DNA from: Aestuariibaculum lutulentum
Lineage (GTDB): Bacteria > Bacteroidota > Bacteroidia > Flavobacteriales > Flavobacteriaceae
NCBI RefSeq assembly: GCF_032926325.1
Contig: NZ_CP136709.1
Location: 1,091,501-1,155,500, forward strand
Reading direction: 5' to 3'
Length of the DNA: 64,000 nucleotides
Position numbers and translations under genes: made by a program. Each line of letters begins with the position of its first letter. Position 1 is the stretch's first letter. The notes under the pieces are model-generated. The model had not been told where the DNA came from, searched no databases, and saw only the letters and a list, made by a program, of their open reading frames with translations. Below are positions 45,719 through 54,658 of this stretch, piece by piece.

Positions 45719-46771
45719 ATGAACAAACTTATACTCTTAACTTTCACTTCCATTTTAGTGGCAACAAGCCTAAGTTTTGCACAGTCTAAAAAAAACTTTA
45801 AAGTCCATACCATAGCATTTTATAACCTCGAAAATTTGTTTGACACCATAAATGATCCGAATAAATTTGACGAAGCCAGCCCGATGATGGAATTAAAAAC
45901 GAATCGTTCTGAGGTTTATAAGAAAAAAGTGAGAAATATGGCGAAGGTTATTGCCGATATTGGTAATGAAGTTACTCATAATTCTCCAGCAATTATTGGA
46001 GTTTCAGAAGTTGAAAATCGTGAGGTTCTTGAAGATTTAGTTAACGATTCCTTACTAATAGACAAAGATTACGGTATTGTTCATTACCATTCGCCTGATG
46101 CCAGAGGTATTGATGTGGCTTTATTATATCAAAAAAAGTTATTTACACCAACAGCATCAACCAGTAACGAATTAAAAATCTACGACGATCAAAATGGAAA
46201 ACGCGTTTATACTCGAGATCAATTAGTTGTTAGCGGAAAATTAGAAGACGACCCTATTAGCATTATTGTAAATCACTGGCCATCGCGAAGCGGTGGTGAA
46301 GCACGAAGCAGACCTAAACGTGTGGCAGCGGCAAAACTAACTAAGCATTTGGTAGACTCCCTACAAGTTATTGACCCTTATGCCAAAGTATTTATTATGG
46401 GCGATTTAAACGACGACCCTACCAATGCCAGTGTAAAAGATGTTTTAAAAGCTGAAAAAGACCGCGACAAAGTAAAACTAAAAGGCATCTATAATCCTTA
46501 TGAAACCTATTTTAAAGAAGGTTTAGGAACTACAGCTTATCGTGATGCCTGGAGTTTATTTGACCAGATCATGATGACCAAACCGTTATTAGATAAAGAT
46601 TATTCTTCTTTTCGATTGTATAAAGCCGGCATTTTCAACAAAAACTATTTAATAGGTAATAAGGGGCAGTACAAAGGATATCCCTTACGCAGTTTTGCCA
46701 ATGGTGGATTTACCGATGGTTATAGCGACCATTTTCCTGTATATGTTTATGTGATAAAAGAAGTGGATTAA
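45719..46771 (+). CDS. Exported endonuclease/exonuclease/phosphatase family protein
   Basis: 350 residues. Signal peptide MNKLILLTFTSILVATSLSFAQ, cleavage near residue 22, so it acts in the periplasm or outside. The same motifs as in the paralogue at 40380 are present in order: FYNLENLFD, GVSEVEN, HYHSPDARGIDVALLY, VNHWPSRSGGE, GDLNDDP, SLFDQIM, YSDHFPVY. The D-N pair in GDLNDD and the His of SDH indicate an intact Mg-dependent phosphoesterase. Substrate could be DNA, RNA or another phosphoester. It is divergent from TonB receptor 1 and flanked by a shared terminator. Confidence 0.9.
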   Translation: MNKLILLTFTSILVATSLSFAQSKKNFKVHTIAFYNLENLFDTINDPNKFDEASPMMELKTNRSEVYKKKVRNMAKVIADIGNEVTHNSPAIIGVSEVENREVLEDLVNDSLLIDKDYGIVHYHSPDARGIDVALLYQKKLFTPTASTSNELKIYDDQNGKRVYTRDQLVVSGKLEDDPISIIVNHWPSRSGGEARSRPKRVAAAKLTKHLVDSLQVIDPYAKVFIMGDLNDDPTNASVKDVLKAEKDRDKVKLKGIYNPYETYFKEGLGTTAYRDAWSLFDQIMMTKPLLDKDYSSFRLYKAGIFNKNYLIGNKGQYKGYPLRSFANGGFTDGYSDHFPVYVYVIKEVD

Positions 46772-46778
46772 AAAACAA

Positions 46779-46803
46779 AAAAGGCAGCTAATAGCTGCCT
46801 TTT
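46779..46803. terminator. Bidirectional terminator between converging genes
   Basis: Arms AAAAGGCAGCT (46779-46789) and AGCTGCCTTTT (46793-46803) form a perfect 11-bp stem with a 3-nt loop and A/T tails on both sides. It serves the EEP gene (+) and the small membrane protein gene (-). Confidence 0.85.
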
Positions 46804-46817
46804 TTGTTTATGTTTTT

Positions 46818-47258
46818 TTATCCTATCCAAGCATCCCATGGAATTCTTGATAATAGTAATACTAGACCAATCGAGTAAAAAATGGCAATTGGTTTTAGCT
46901 TAGCCTGAGACGTTAATTTCTTTTTATGTTTAGAATAGCCTATAGTAATAGCAGCTATGGCCAAAATATTTACAAAAGGATGTTCTACCAAATACAAACG
47001 AGCAATAGGATTCTTCATAACTTCACCTCCTAATTGTCCCCACAATTCTAATCTTGGCGAAACCACATACAGAATCATACCGATTAATAATTGAGTGTGT
47101 GTTAGAATTAATGTAAAAAGCGCTAATCTGAAATCTTTTGCTTCGTATTCCTTTTTACCTGTTACTTTAATTATAGCATTTACAACCGTAATAATTAAAA
47201 CAATAAACACTAAATACGCCCAATAAGAGTGCAGACTTTTTACAACTTCGTAGAACAT
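46818..47258 (-). CDS. Small four-helix membrane protein
   Basis: 146 residues with four hydrophobic segments (about 10-30, 48-68, 90-108, 122-142). His residues sit in or near the segments (SLHSYWAYL, LTHTQLL, VEHPFVN), giving the look of a small b-type cytochrome or haem-binding membrane protein, a description sometimes used for this flavobacterial family. Cofactor binding is unproven. It lies between the two receptor/lipoprotein modules. A terminator just upstream (47312-47335) separates it from the lipoprotein gene, so it is probably expressed on its own. Confidence 0.75.
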   Translation of the reverse strand: MFYEVVKSLHSYWAYLVFIVLIITVVNAIIKVTGKKEYEAKDFRLALFTLILTHTQLLIGMILYVVSPRLELWGQLGGEVMKNPIARLYLVEHPFVNILAIAAITIGYSKHKKKLTSQAKLKPIAIFYSIGLVLLLSRIPWDAWIG

Positions 47259-47311
47259 GAATTTTTTATTTTAAATTTTGAATAGCAAATGTACTAATTA
47301 AAAACATAAAA

Positions 47312-47335
47312 AAACCGCTTCAAATGAAGCGGTTT
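47312..47335 (-). terminator. Rho-independent terminator of the second receptor/lipoprotein pair
   Basis: Arms AAACCGCTTCA (47312-47322) and TGAAGCGGTTT (47325-47335) form a strong stem. On the minus strand it is followed by a run of T residues. It lies 25 bp beyond the lipoprotein stop. Confidence 0.85.
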
Positions 47336-47360
47336 CTAGATTTATTAAGATTAAATCCCA

Positions 47361-49013
47361 TTATTCTGTTGGAAGTTGCCAAACACCATCTGTCTTAATA
47401 ACCAACAGGCTTTCAGTTCCGCTGGATCCGTTATAAATATCAAAAGTTACAAGATATTTTTGACCTTCCTCCGCCGATGGATCTAATTCATTCAGCACAT
47501 AATCCATAGCTTCAGCAATCATAGCATCAGTCCATTCTGCAGCATTTCCAGGACGTCTTTCAAAGTTTCCATAATTATCCATACTTGTTGTCGCTGCTGA
47601 ATATTTACTGCTTAATGATTCCACGATTAAATCATAATCTGAAGGAACCAATGTGTAACGAATAGTATTATCTGGAACCCAAACACCGTCTTCTAGACCA
47701 AACTGTAATGTTGTTTCAATAGTAGATTCAGCACCGGTCCAAATACCATCAATTACTGTGTATAAGTTACCGCGTCTTTGAGCACCGCTAGAGCTTGAAT
47801 AATAATCATAAATTACAAACTTCTCTTCATCCTCTTGACCATAAGGAAACTTTAAGCTCATAAAAGTTGGTAAATAATTGTTTGGAGGAATAGAACTTCC
47901 AAAATTGTTATACTGACCCGGCTGACCAGAGCCTTCTCCCATAGAATCGAAATCTTCAGAACTTAAATAATAAACACCTTCCATAAGCTCCCATGCACCA
48001 CTGGTATACATAAAATACTCTCCTTTAGAGTTTGCATCGCCAGTAACACCTAAGGTTTTAATTGCTAAACCAGATATTCTCCAACGTCCAACATCTGTAC
48101 CTAAAGATGAATATTTAAATGCAATATTTACAGTTTGTCCGTCATAAGCTGAAAAATCGTAATCTTCAGATAAGGCTGTATAATCGTCAACCCCTGCTGC
48201 CGTTGCCAAACTTATTTCATTCCATGTCGCCGTAGCTACATCACCTGAATAATCGGTAGAAACTAAAATTTGAAGTAATGATAAATCGCTTGCATATTTT
48301 ATAGCATGTGCAATTTGGAATTTTAAATCGCTTTCTCCTGATAAATCGATAGATGGAGACACCAACCATTCTGTATTATCTTCGGCACTGCCATAAGCAT
48401 TTCCTTGTACATAACTGGAATTAGATGTCCAAACTTCATAATTTCCGACTCCTTCTGCAGGCGTCCACCCCTCAAGGCTTCCGGCAAAATCGTAAGCCAC
48501 AACATCGGCTAATCCTACTTCCGGTGTGGTTAAATATTGGTCGTATTTTGCTAAAACTATTTGCCCTTCTTCAGGACTTGCAATTTGAGCATCTAAAATA
48601 TCCGGAATCATAGATGTTGCATCAACATTCGGGTAAAACCCAAAAGCATCACTTCCTGCAGATGCATAATCTGTTTTTGACAACTCATAAATATCTGAAC
48701 CTGTCAAATCGCTTACCCCTTCTGCAGCTCCTACATAAAGCATATAGGCAACGGTAATTGAAGATCCATCTGATAAATACGGATAAAGCTCACCTAAATA
48801 GCCTGGTAACAACTCTTTAGCTTCATCTTCGGAATTGAAACTTCCGTAGGCTAAATCCAACTCGTCATAATCATCGTCCGTTAAAGTAATTGACACTTCT
48901 TCAACCACACCGGTTTCTCCCGATTTAGCTTCATTATGAATATCTTCCATAGGATTACAACCAACCATGATTGCTCCTAACAATATCGTGTATAAATAAT
49001 ATATCTTTTTCAT
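47361..49013 (-). CDS. Surface lipoprotein with choice-of-anchor-J domain
   Basis: 550 residues. The lipobox is AIMVGC (Cys19). An N-terminal module (about 40-150) starts SITLTDDDYDEL. The middle (about 170-320) is a choice-of-anchor-J-like jelly roll (FAGSLEGWTPAEGVG, EWLVSPSIDLSGESDLKFQIAHAIKY, IAFKYSSL, WRISGLAIKT). The C-terminal part begins RYTLVPSDYDLIVESL and again follows the TL--xDYD pattern of the N-terminal module, suggesting a repeated domain of about 100 residues. It is 8 bp downstream of its receptor gene, so co-expressed. It is not a SusD homologue. Confidence 0.85.
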   Translation of the reverse strand: MKKIYYLYTILLGAIMVGCNPMEDIHNEAKSGETGVVEEVSITLTDDDYDELDLAYGSFNSEDEAKELLPGYLGELYPYLSDGSSITVAYMLYVGAAEGVSDLTGSDIYELSKTDYASAGSDAFGFYPNVDATSMIPDILDAQIASPEEGQIVLAKYDQYLTTPEVGLADVVAYDFAGSLEGWTPAEGVGNYEVWTSNSSYVQGNAYGSAEDNTEWLVSPSIDLSGESDLKFQIAHAIKYASDLSLLQILVSTDYSGDVATATWNEISLATAAGVDDYTALSEDYDFSAYDGQTVNIAFKYSSLGTDVGRWRISGLAIKTLGVTGDANSKGEYFMYTSGAWELMEGVYYLSSEDFDSMGEGSGQPGQYNNFGSSIPPNNYLPTFMSLKFPYGQEDEEKFVIYDYYSSSSGAQRRGNLYTVIDGIWTGAESTIETTLQFGLEDGVWVPDNTIRYTLVPSDYDLIVESLSSKYSAATTSMDNYGNFERRPGNAAEWTDAMIAEAMDYVLNELDPSAEEGQKYLVTFDIYNGSSGTESLLVIKTDGVWQLPTE

Positions 49014-49021
49014 CGTTCTTT

Positions 49022-51559
49022 TTAAAAATTAAGTTTTAAACCAACACTGTAAGTTCTTCCTGCACCATAGTAAACTAGAGCAGTAGATGCTGTGCCATCA
49101 ACATCATTAGCATCAGAAATATATTCAGTATTAAACACGTTATTAATTTTACCATTTAATACGGCTTCAAACCCACCCATATCAAAAGCATGAGTTAAAC
49201 CCAGGTCGAAAAGTCCAAAATCAGGTAATTTCCAAACGTCTGGTAAATCGGCACTAGATCTGTTTGTAACGTCGTATGAAGCATAGTTATCTCCGGCAAA
49301 GTTATAATCAGCATAGATTGAAGATTTAGGAGCAAGTTTATATTTAGCACCTAAAGCAAATGTTGTTTGTGCTGCATCACCCACTTTAATACCATCGGCA
49401 ATTACAACAACTTCATCTATAACAGTACCACCTTGATCTTGCACCTGGGCAGATGTATTACTTTTCCATTTCCAGTCTCCTAATGAAGCCATCCCTGTAA
49501 ATGATAATTTATCTGTTAATTTATATCTTAAATCTACCTCAATACCTTGGTGTAAAGCATCGATACCTAATAAATTGTAAAAATATAATTCATCGTTTGC
49601 GCCTTGAAGCGATCCACTGTAAGCCTTATCTAACCATTTCGTATAATAGATATTTACATTAGCAGATAACTTTTCACTTCTGTATCCATATCCCAACTCA
49701 GCACTAAATACCTTTTCGTTTACTGCATCGGCATTAGGCACATTACCATCTTCATCTAAGAATACATTATCTAAAAATGGGGCTTTTGAGAAGTAACCAA
49801 TGTTTACGAATACATTGTTATTAATGTCTAAATTGTAGTTACCACCACCTTTTACACCAAAGCCTAAGAAGTCTACATAATCTGAAGAACGACTTCCTGT
49901 AAGTTCACTGTTCATAAATTCCTTTTGCTTATAACTGCTGTTAGAAATATCAGCAGCAACGAAGAAATTTAACGCATCTGTTAATTGATATTCTGCCTGT
50001 CCAAAAAGTCCAGTTCTCAATACCACACCATCGTAATCTTTATTGTATTTATCACCAACGCGTAATGGCTTTCCATACGCAAAAGTATCAGTTTCATTAT
50101 CTAAAAAGAATTGTCCACCTAATAAATCATCAACTTCGTACCAATGAGACCCTATATAATAACGTCCATCTAAACCACCTGAAATGGTTAACTGATCGTT
50201 GATTTTATTTTTATAAGTTGACAATAAACCATACCATTCATGAGAGTTTCTGGAAGACGAAATAATATCTGTAGAACCAGCTGCTCCGTTAGCTATATTT
50301 TCTTCAATAACTCTATCGAAATCTATAGGTTGTAAGCCTGAACCTCCAATACGATATTCGCTAGATCCAATTTTAGAACCTTCATCTCTACGACCACCCC
50401 CTGATCCAAATGATGCGTATAAAGCAGTAGATAAAGCAGAATTCTCATTAATCTCCCATAAATGATTTAAAGAGATTTGTGGCTTATGGTAGAAGTTAAA
50501 TGATTGATGGTATACTTCTCCATTTTTATAACCCCAGTCTTTATTGGCCTTTTTAGGTCCAGAATCGGTATCTAACAATTCTGCAATTGTTGAACGATTA
50601 TAACGCTGACCATGTGTTTGCTGTGCTCCAAAAGCAGTAAATGTTAACCTGTGTTGTTCATTTAACTGTTGTGCTAAACTCACAAAATAGTTATATCCCG
50701 AAAACTCGGTTCCATCAACATAACCATCACCAGAAATTTTAGAAGCACTAACAGTTGCTGCAAAACCCTTTTCCGTTAATCCAGTTGAATAGGTCATTCC
50801 GTATTTTAAATAACCATTATTACCAATACTTGAATATACATTTCCACCTTGTTCTGCATCGGTAGATTTAGTAATGATATTAATTGTACCACCAACGGAA
50901 GATACGGCAACTTTCGATGCCCCTAAACCTCTTTGAACCTGCATAGACGATGTAACATCTCCTAAACCAGCCCAGTTAGACCAGTATACAGCTCCGTTTT
51001 CCATATCATTAACGGGAACCCCATTAATCATTACAGCGACATTCTCCGAATCAAATCCACGAAGATTAATTCTACCATCACCATAACCACCACCGGCACG
51101 AGTTGCATAAACACCTGGCGTAGCTTTTAAAATTTCAGGGAACTCCTGAGTACTTAATTTTAAGGAAATCTCTTCCGATTTAATTGTAGACACAGCCACA
51201 GGTGTTTTTCTATCTACAGCTACAGATGCTATAATTTGAATTTCCTGTAAACCTACCTGACTAGACTCCATAGATATGGTGCCTAAATCTCCGCCTTTAG
51301 AGAAAGCTATCGTTTTTGTAGTATACCCCACATAAGTGATTAAAATTTCTCCTGAACTTGATTCCGTTTCTAATGTAAAGTTTCCATCGAAATCTGTCAC
51401 AACTCCGTTGGTTGTCCCCTTTTCTATAACATTAGCGCCTGGAAGAGGCATGTTTATTCCAGCTTCTACAACTACCCCTTTAATTGTAGTTTGTGCCAAA
51501 ATAACTGAAGTAAATAATAATGCCACCGCGAGCATTATAAACTGAGTGGTTTTTTTCAT
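49022..51559 (-). CDS. TonB-dependent receptor, second module
   Basis: 845 residues. Signal peptide MKKTTQFIMLAVALLFTSVILAQ is followed by a carboxypeptidase-regulatory-like domain (about 25-100: KGVVVEAGINMPLPGANVIE). The plug follows (TPGVYATRAGGGYGDGRINLRGFDSENVAVMINGVPVNDMENGAVYWSNWAGL), and the barrel ends YSVGLKLNF. Plug and lipoprotein partner resemble those of the receptor at 42818, but the two receptors have clearly diverged. The substrate is unknown. It starts a two-gene operon with the choice-of-anchor-J lipoprotein. Confidence 0.92.
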   Translation of the reverse strand: MKKTTQFIMLAVALLFTSVILAQTTIKGVVVEAGINMPLPGANVIEKGTTNGVVTDFDGNFTLETESSSGEILITYVGYTTKTIAFSKGGDLGTISMESSQVGLQEIQIIASVAVDRKTPVAVSTIKSEEISLKLSTQEFPEILKATPGVYATRAGGGYGDGRINLRGFDSENVAVMINGVPVNDMENGAVYWSNWAGLGDVTSSMQVQRGLGASKVAVSSVGGTINIITKSTDAEQGGNVYSSIGNNGYLKYGMTYSTGLTEKGFAATVSASKISGDGYVDGTEFSGYNYFVSLAQQLNEQHRLTFTAFGAQQTHGQRYNRSTIAELLDTDSGPKKANKDWGYKNGEVYHQSFNFYHKPQISLNHLWEINENSALSTALYASFGSGGGRRDEGSKIGSSEYRIGGSGLQPIDFDRVIEENIANGAAGSTDIISSSRNSHEWYGLLSTYKNKINDQLTISGGLDGRYYIGSHWYEVDDLLGGQFFLDNETDTFAYGKPLRVGDKYNKDYDGVVLRTGLFGQAEYQLTDALNFFVAADISNSSYKQKEFMNSELTGSRSSDYVDFLGFGVKGGGNYNLDINNNVFVNIGYFSKAPFLDNVFLDEDGNVPNADAVNEKVFSAELGYGYRSEKLSANVNIYYTKWLDKAYSGSLQGANDELYFYNLLGIDALHQGIEVDLRYKLTDKLSFTGMASLGDWKWKSNTSAQVQDQGGTVIDEVVVIADGIKVGDAAQTTFALGAKYKLAPKSSIYADYNFAGDNYASYDVTNRSSADLPDVWKLPDFGLFDLGLTHAFDMGGFEAVLNGKINNVFNTEYISDANDVDGTASTALVYYGAGRTYSVGLKLNF

Positions 51560-51652
51560 AATTAATTATTTGAATTAGTCGACATAAAAATACGGATAAT
51601 CAGAAAACATTCATTACCAATATGTTAATTATTTTAACGATTGTTGATAAAA

Positions 51653-51687
51653 AAAACGCGCCAGTATTAAATATACTGACGCGTTTT
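51653..51687 (-). terminator. Rho-independent terminator of pgi
   Basis: Arms AAAACGCG/CGCGTTTT, continued by CAGTAT/ATACTG across one mismatch, give a stem of about 14 bp with a short loop. On the minus strand a T-run follows. It lies 30 bp beyond the pgi stop. Confidence 0.85.
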
Positions 51688-51716
51688 CATATTTATGATG
51701 AGAAATTCTTTGTGTT

Positions 51717-53336
51717 TTACGAATTTCCTTTATAATAATTCAACAAATTCTGTGTTGAGGAATCATGTTTAGAATCCGCACTATTGTTAAATTCATGTAA
51801 AATTTTATTAGCTAATTGTTTACCTAATTCTACCCCAAATTGATCATAGCTAAAGATATTCCAGATAATACCTTGTACAAATATCTTATGCTCGTACATG
51901 GCTATTAATTTTCCTAAACTCTCTGGTGACAACTTGTTAATAAACACCGTATTTGTAGGCTTATTACCTTCAAACACTTTAAAAGGCACCAAACTACCGG
52001 TAGTTCCTTCGGCTAAAACTTCTTCTTTAGTCTTTCCGTTTAACAAAGCTTCGGTTTGTGCTAAAAAGTTAGAAATTAATTTATCCTGGTGATCCTTGTT
52101 ATTATGTAACGAATGAGTAAAACCAATAAAATCGGCAGGAATCAATTTAGTTCCTTGGTGTATTAATTGAAAAAAGGCATGCTGCGCATTGGTTCCTGGC
52201 TCTCCCCAGATAATCGTTCCAGTTTGGTAGTCAATCGGATTTCCATTTCTATCAACACTTTTACCATTACTTTCCATAATACCTTGCTGCAAATAGGTTG
52301 CAAACTGATTTAGATATTGCGAATACGGAATAATGGCTTCGCTTTCGGCTTTAAAAAAGTTGTTATACCACACACTTATTAAAGCTAAAATAACCGGAAT
52401 GTTTTGGCTGAAATCTTCATTTTTAAAATGCTCATCCATTTTATGAGCACCTTTCAGCAGGTTTTCAAAATTATTATAACCAATAGATAAACTAATAGAT
52501 AAACCTACCGCACTCCAAAGCGAGAAACGACCACCAACCCAATCCCACATCGGGAAAATATTATTTTCATCAATTCCGAAAGCTTTTACATTCGTAATAT
52601 TAGTGGATACAGCAACGAAATGTTGAGCAATCGCCGTTTCATCGGCTGATTTTAAAAACCATGTTTTTATGGTATTAGCATTTGATAGTGTTTCCTGTGT
52701 TGTAAAGGTTTTAGATACAATTACAAAAAGAGTAGTCTCAGGATTCAGTTTTTTAATCACCTCATTTACATGGTCACCATCCACATTACTCACGAAATGT
52801 GTGGTTAAATGATTTTTGTAATACTGAAGCGCATCTACAACCATTGCCGGACCTAAATCTGACCCCCCAATACCAATATTAACAATATCGGTAAACGTTT
52901 TTCCGGTATACCCCGTTAGGTGTCCGTTTACTACATCGTTAGTAAACTTTTCAATTTTCTTTTTTACCTCATAAATTTCAGGCATCACATTTACACCATC
53001 TACCTTAAAATCGGCAGACTGAGGCGCACGAAGAGCCATGTGCAATACGGCACGCCCTTCGGTTTGATTGATGGTTTCTCCTGAAAACTGACTGTTTATG
53101 GCTTCTTTTAATTTTACCTCATCGGCCAACTCTAACAAATACTTTATAGTCTCTTCGGTTATTCGGTTTTTAGAATAATCGACATAAAAGTCGTCCCATT
53201 TAATAGTGAACTTATTTGCTCGCTCGTCATCCTGAGCAAACAAATCTTTCATGTGCACATCATTTATGTTCTCAAAATGATCTTGAAGTTTTTTCCAAGA
53301 CTTTGTTTCGGTTGGATTAATGTTTGGTAATGCCAT
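51717..53336 (-). CDS. pgi: Glucose-6-phosphate isomerase
   Basis: 539 residues, cytoplasmic, interconverts glucose-6-phosphate and fructose-6-phosphate. Family motifs seen: VNIGIGGSDLGPAMV, VSKTFTTQET, WVGGRFSLWSAVGL, NAQHAFFQLIHQGTK (catalytic His) and FGVELGKQLA (catalytic Lys). Length is typical of the long bacterial form. It is the last gene of a DUF3108-TDO-M23-pgi operon, 2 bp after the M23 peptidase stop. Confidence 0.97.
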   Translation of the reverse strand: MALPNINPTETKSWKKLQDHFENINDVHMKDLFAQDDERANKFTIKWDDFYVDYSKNRITEETIKYLLELADEVKLKEAINSQFSGETINQTEGRAVLHMALRAPQSADFKVDGVNVMPEIYEVKKKIEKFTNDVVNGHLTGYTGKTFTDIVNIGIGGSDLGPAMVVDALQYYKNHLTTHFVSNVDGDHVNEVIKKLNPETTLFVIVSKTFTTQETLSNANTIKTWFLKSADETAIAQHFVAVSTNITNVKAFGIDENNIFPMWDWVGGRFSLWSAVGLSISLSIGYNNFENLLKGAHKMDEHFKNEDFSQNIPVILALISVWYNNFFKAESEAIIPYSQYLNQFATYLQQGIMESNGKSVDRNGNPIDYQTGTIIWGEPGTNAQHAFFQLIHQGTKLIPADFIGFTHSLHNNKDHQDKLISNFLAQTEALLNGKTKEEVLAEGTTGSLVPFKVFEGNKPTNTVFINKLSPESLGKLIAMYEHKIFVQGIIWNIFSYDQFGVELGKQLANKILHEFNNSADSKHDSSTQNLLNYYKGNS

Positions 53337-53338
53337 AA

Positions 53339-54658
53339 TTAAGAAGTTGCTTGTCTGATTTCTGGTTGTTTTAGTTCGTCTTCCTCAAGTTTTTGAGGTT
53401 TAAAGTTTGTATTATCAAGTTGATATTTTATTGGTTTTATAAACTCTAAATATTTGTCTTTTAAACTGTCCGCAATAGGTTCTGCTTCAGGTAATTTTTG
53501 TCTGAACGGATCGACCTGAACACCATTTTTCCAGAAACGGTAACATACATGAGGCCCCGACGTATTTCCGGTCATACCTACCCAACCAATAACATCGCCC
53601 TGTTTCACATAATCACCAGGTTTTACCTTACGTTTCTGCATATGTAAATACTGCGTTTCGTATACCTTGTTATGACGAATCTTCACATAATTACCATTTC
53701 CGCCGGTATAACTTGATTTTGTAACCTTTCCATTTGCTGTAGCTACAATTGGTGTTCCTATTGGCGCAGCAAAATCGGTTCCTTTATGCGGACGTACTTT
53801 ATTACCATACAAAGCGATTCTTCTGTTTAAATTATAACGTGAAGAAATGCGGCTAAACTCAACCGGTGCCTTTAAAAATGCACGACGTAATGTTTTTGCT
53901 TCTTCGTTATAAAAATCGGTTAACCCTTTAACGCTATCGGTTTTAAATCTAAAAGCATAAAAAGGTTCGCTATTATGCTCAAAATAAGCTGCCTTTATCC
54001 TATTAATACCTGCATAAATGGTATCATCGATATACTTATCGGTGTAAATAACTTTGAAACGATCGCCTTTTTGAAGTCTTGTAAAATCGATAGTCCATGC
54101 ATAAATATCAGACATTTTATAGGCTAAAACCAAACTTAAGCCATCGTCATCTAAAGTTTGCGAAATGTTACTATTAATAACACCTGTGTAGACTTTTTCG
54201 ACATACTTTATTGGCTTTTTACTCTTGTAGGCGTGAATAGAATCTTTAAAACTAACTACAATATACTCCTCTACACTTGGCTGATAAATAAACTTTTCAG
54301 GAATCTCTAACGAATCTTTAGAACACAGTAACGTATAAGGCCTCCCTTTTTGAAGATATCTTGCGATATCGTAAGTCTCCTTTGCTGTTTCAGCGATATG
54401 AAAAATTTGAGGGTATCCTATTTTATTACGTTCTAAAATCTGGCCAAAACTCTCTCCCGATTTTACTGTATCGCGTTTAACTACATAATCGTTAAAGTTA
54501 AATCCGAACTCTATGTGTTCTTTTGGTTCAACTATAGCTATCTCTTTTTGCTCTACTACCGGTTTTTCTTTGTCTTTGCAGCTTACCAACCCTAAGGCCA
54601 ATAGCGGTATAATTGTTAAATATCTGTTCCCCAATTTTCTTTTTCTTGCTCTGTCCAT
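53339..54658 (-). CDS. M23 (LytM-type) peptidase lipoprotein
   Basis: 439 residues from the ATG at 54658. The N-terminus, MDRARKRKLGNRYLTIIPLLALGLVSC, is a lipoprotein signal with Cys27. A LysM/opacity-like region and a beta domain precede the peptidase domain, which has HKGTDFAAPIGTP (His and Asp zinc ligands) and TSGPHVCYRFW. The last motif has HVC where LytM enzymes usually have HxH. Substrate would be peptidoglycan cross-links. The start overlaps the 3' end of the upstream dioxygenase gene by 43 bp; another ATG at 54712 would increase overlap to 97 bp. Confidence 0.85.
   Translation of the reverse strand: MDRARKRKLGNRYLTIIPLLALGLVSCKDKEKPVVEQKEIAIVEPKEHIEFGFNFNDYVVKRDTVKSGESFGQILERNKIGYPQIFHIAETAKETYDIARYLQKGRPYTLLCSKDSLEIPEKFIYQPSVEEYIVVSFKDSIHAYKSKKPIKYVEKVYTGVINSNISQTLDDDGLSLVLAYKMSDIYAWTIDFTRLQKGDRFKVIYTDKYIDDTIYAGINRIKAAYFEHNSEPFYAFRFKTDSVKGLTDFYNEEAKTLRRAFLKAPVEFSRISSRYNLNRRIALYGNKVRPHKGTDFAAPIGTPIVATANGKVTKSSYTGGNGNYVKIRHNKVYETQYLHMQKRKVKPGDYVKQGDVIGWVGMTGNTSGPHVCYRFWKNGVQVDPFRQKLPEAEPIADSLKDKYLEFIKPIKYQLDNTNFKPQKLEEDELKQPEIRQATS

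Noticed and set aside
45690..45720. Pho-box-like repeat as a firm PhoB/PhoP site
   Set aside because: The repeat overlaps the core promoter and lies within 25 bp of the ATG, which is the wrong place for an activator, and no Bacteroidota Pho consensus could be checked. Kept only as a low-confidence direct repeat.
42818..51559. SusC/SusD polysaccharide utilisation locus
   Set aside because: The receptors are shorter than SusC and have no SusD-type partner; no glycoside hydrolases are nearby. The lipoproteins are DUF5689/choice-of-anchor-J-type.
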